In this document: piece after piece, positions 5,195 through 5,794 of the stretch
How positions within the stretch are numbered: position 1 is the first letter of the stretch
How the letters are laid out: every line of letters starts with the position of its first letter
NCBI GenBank assembly: GCA_033764265.1
Contig: JANRJB010000094.1
Location: 1-5,794 of the forward strand
DNA: 5,794 nt
Reading direction: 5' to 3'
Source of the DNA: VGEM01 sp033764265
Lineage (GTDB): Bacteria > Pseudomonadota > Alphaproteobacteria > Rhodospirillales > Rhodospirillaceae
Translations under genes and position numbers: made by a program
Notes under the pieces: generated by a model
What the model was told of the DNA's origin: nothing
Databases searched by the model: none
The model's input: only the letters and a program-made list of their open reading frames with translations

Positions 5195-5794
5195 TCAAAC
5201 TTTCGTCAGCAGCGTGTGAATAGCGGCCGCCACGTCGGCCGCAGCATTCAATGGCGGGTGGCTCCAGGTCTCGAACCTGCCGGTGAACGGCCGGGCATAT
5301 CCCAGGCGATAGAGTTCGTCATGCAAGCGTTGGTGCTTGGGCGCGGTGAATTCGGCATCGGCAGCGATCCAGACCGGACCCGGCGTGGCGCAGGCTTCCG
5401 AGCACATCGAGACCGAATCTCCGGTGACGACCACGCCGTCGGCCAGGGCCAGATAGCCGAAATAGGGATTATCCCCGCCCCGGCCCCAAAGAAACGCCGC
5501 ACGCGGTTCGGGGATGGCCGACACGAGCGCCGCCTCCGCCTCGGGGCCGGTGCGGCGCGAGGTGGCCAGCAGCACCGACCCGCCGACCATGCGCGCCATC
5601 GCCGCCACGCGCGCGCCGAGATCGGCCGCGACCGACACTGGAAATGGCCGGCGATGGGTGGCGCCGCCGACCAGCAGGGCGATGAACGGCCGCGGCAGCC
5701 CGCTCAGGCTTTCGGCCCAGGCGGATGCGGCGCGGCTTTGAACCTCGGGCGTGAAGCGGTGGGGCGCGCCGGTGATGCGCAGCACGTTGGCAGC
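5195..5794 (-). CDS. ELM1-like protein (mitochondrial fission ELM1 / DUF1022 family), C-terminal part only
   Basis: This is the 3' 199 codons of a gene whose 5' end lies beyond the window; the frame is open to the last base. It matches the bacterial ELM1/DUF1022 family (Pfam Mito_fiss_Elm1), whose full proteins run to roughly 300-350 residues, so about a third or more is missing. Counting from the first in-window codon, the marks are GAPHR (9-13), ALLVGG (39-44), a serine-rich strand leading to SRRTG (79-83), NPYFGYLALAD (109-119) and VTGDSVSMCSEA (123-134), the family's best conserved motif. The internal GTG at 5783-5785 is not a likely start because it falls inside the domain. Plant ELM1 works in mitochondrial fission; the bacterial homologues resemble GT-B glycosyltransferases in layout, but their reaction is not established to my knowledge. 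TGA stop is at 5195-5197, four bases before the isomerase start, so the two are probably co-transcribed. Confidence 0.85.
   Translation of the reverse strand, partial: AANVLRITGAPHRFTPEVQSRAASAWAESLSGLPRPFIALLVGGATHRRPFPVSVAADLGARVAAMARMVGGSVLLATSRRTGPEAEAALVSAIPEPRAAFLWGRGGDNPYFGYLALADGVVVTGDSVSMCSEACATPGPVWIAADAEFTAPKHQRLHDELYRLGYARPFTGRFETWSHPPLNAAADVAAAIHTLLTKV

Larger units (their letters stand above)
2451..5794 (-). other. Probable operon: ELM1-like, hyi, three GSTs
   Basis: Five genes run in the same direction with gaps of 4, -4, 29 and 12 bases, and no room for an internal promoter outside coding sequence. No promoter is visible because the first gene starts outside the window. No hairpin with a T-run follows the last GST, so read-through into the molybdenum enzyme gene is possible. 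Confidence 0.75.

Noticed and set aside
5783..5785. GTG as a start codon for the ELM1-like gene
   Set aside because: It lies inside the conserved domain and the frame stays open to the window edge, so the real start is outside.
1..5794. CRISPR arrays, tRNA or rRNA genes, insertion sequences, phage or defence genes
   Set aside because: No regularly spaced repeats, clover-leaf sequences, transposase motifs or terminal inverted repeats are visible, and coding sequence covers nearly the whole window.

Overview
The window is GC-rich and tightly packed, and every gene I can support lies on the minus strand, so it reads from high to low coordinates. Protein families and base composition suggest a high-GC proteobacterium, most likely alphaproteobacterial. 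That is an inference from gene content; nothing in the window (no rRNA or other marker gene) fixes it.

Transcription order is: a 3' fragment of an ELM1-like (DUF1022) gene (5195-5794, running off the window edge); a hydroxypyruvate isomerase/2-oxo-tetronate isomerase family gene (4369-5190); three tandem glutathione S-transferase paralogues (3752-4372, 3087-3722, 2451-3074); and, after a gap of about 126 bases, a Tat-exported molybdenum hydroxylase large subunit of the IorB type (3-2324). The first five genes are separated by 4, -4, 29 and 12 bases, so they look like one operon with translational coupling (an ATGA overlap between the isomerase and the first GST, and a Shine-Dalgarno sequence overlapping a stop codon between the second and third GST). 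The molybdenum enzyme has a candidate sigma70-type promoter and a strong ribosome binding site of its own, so it may be a separate unit.

As biology: the isomerase handles small 2-oxo/hydroxy acids in the cytoplasm. The three GSTs share Ser10, the NPAGK-x-PA loop and the ES glutathione contact, and arose by tandem duplication (two are about 57% identical by hand alignment, the third is more diverged). The molybdenum enzyme would oxidise an aldehyde or N-heterocycle in the periplasm. A common pathway is not evident from sequence alone. The ELM1-like protein has no firmly established bacterial role.

I see no RNA gene, CRISPR array, insertion sequence or phage gene. I find no clear new biological system. 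The points worth a second look are the GST triplication inside an isomerase operon, the isomerase C-terminal tail whose codons carry the next gene's Shine-Dalgarno sequence, the molybdenum subunit without its iron-sulfur partner in the window, and a short rare-codon linker inside that subunit.
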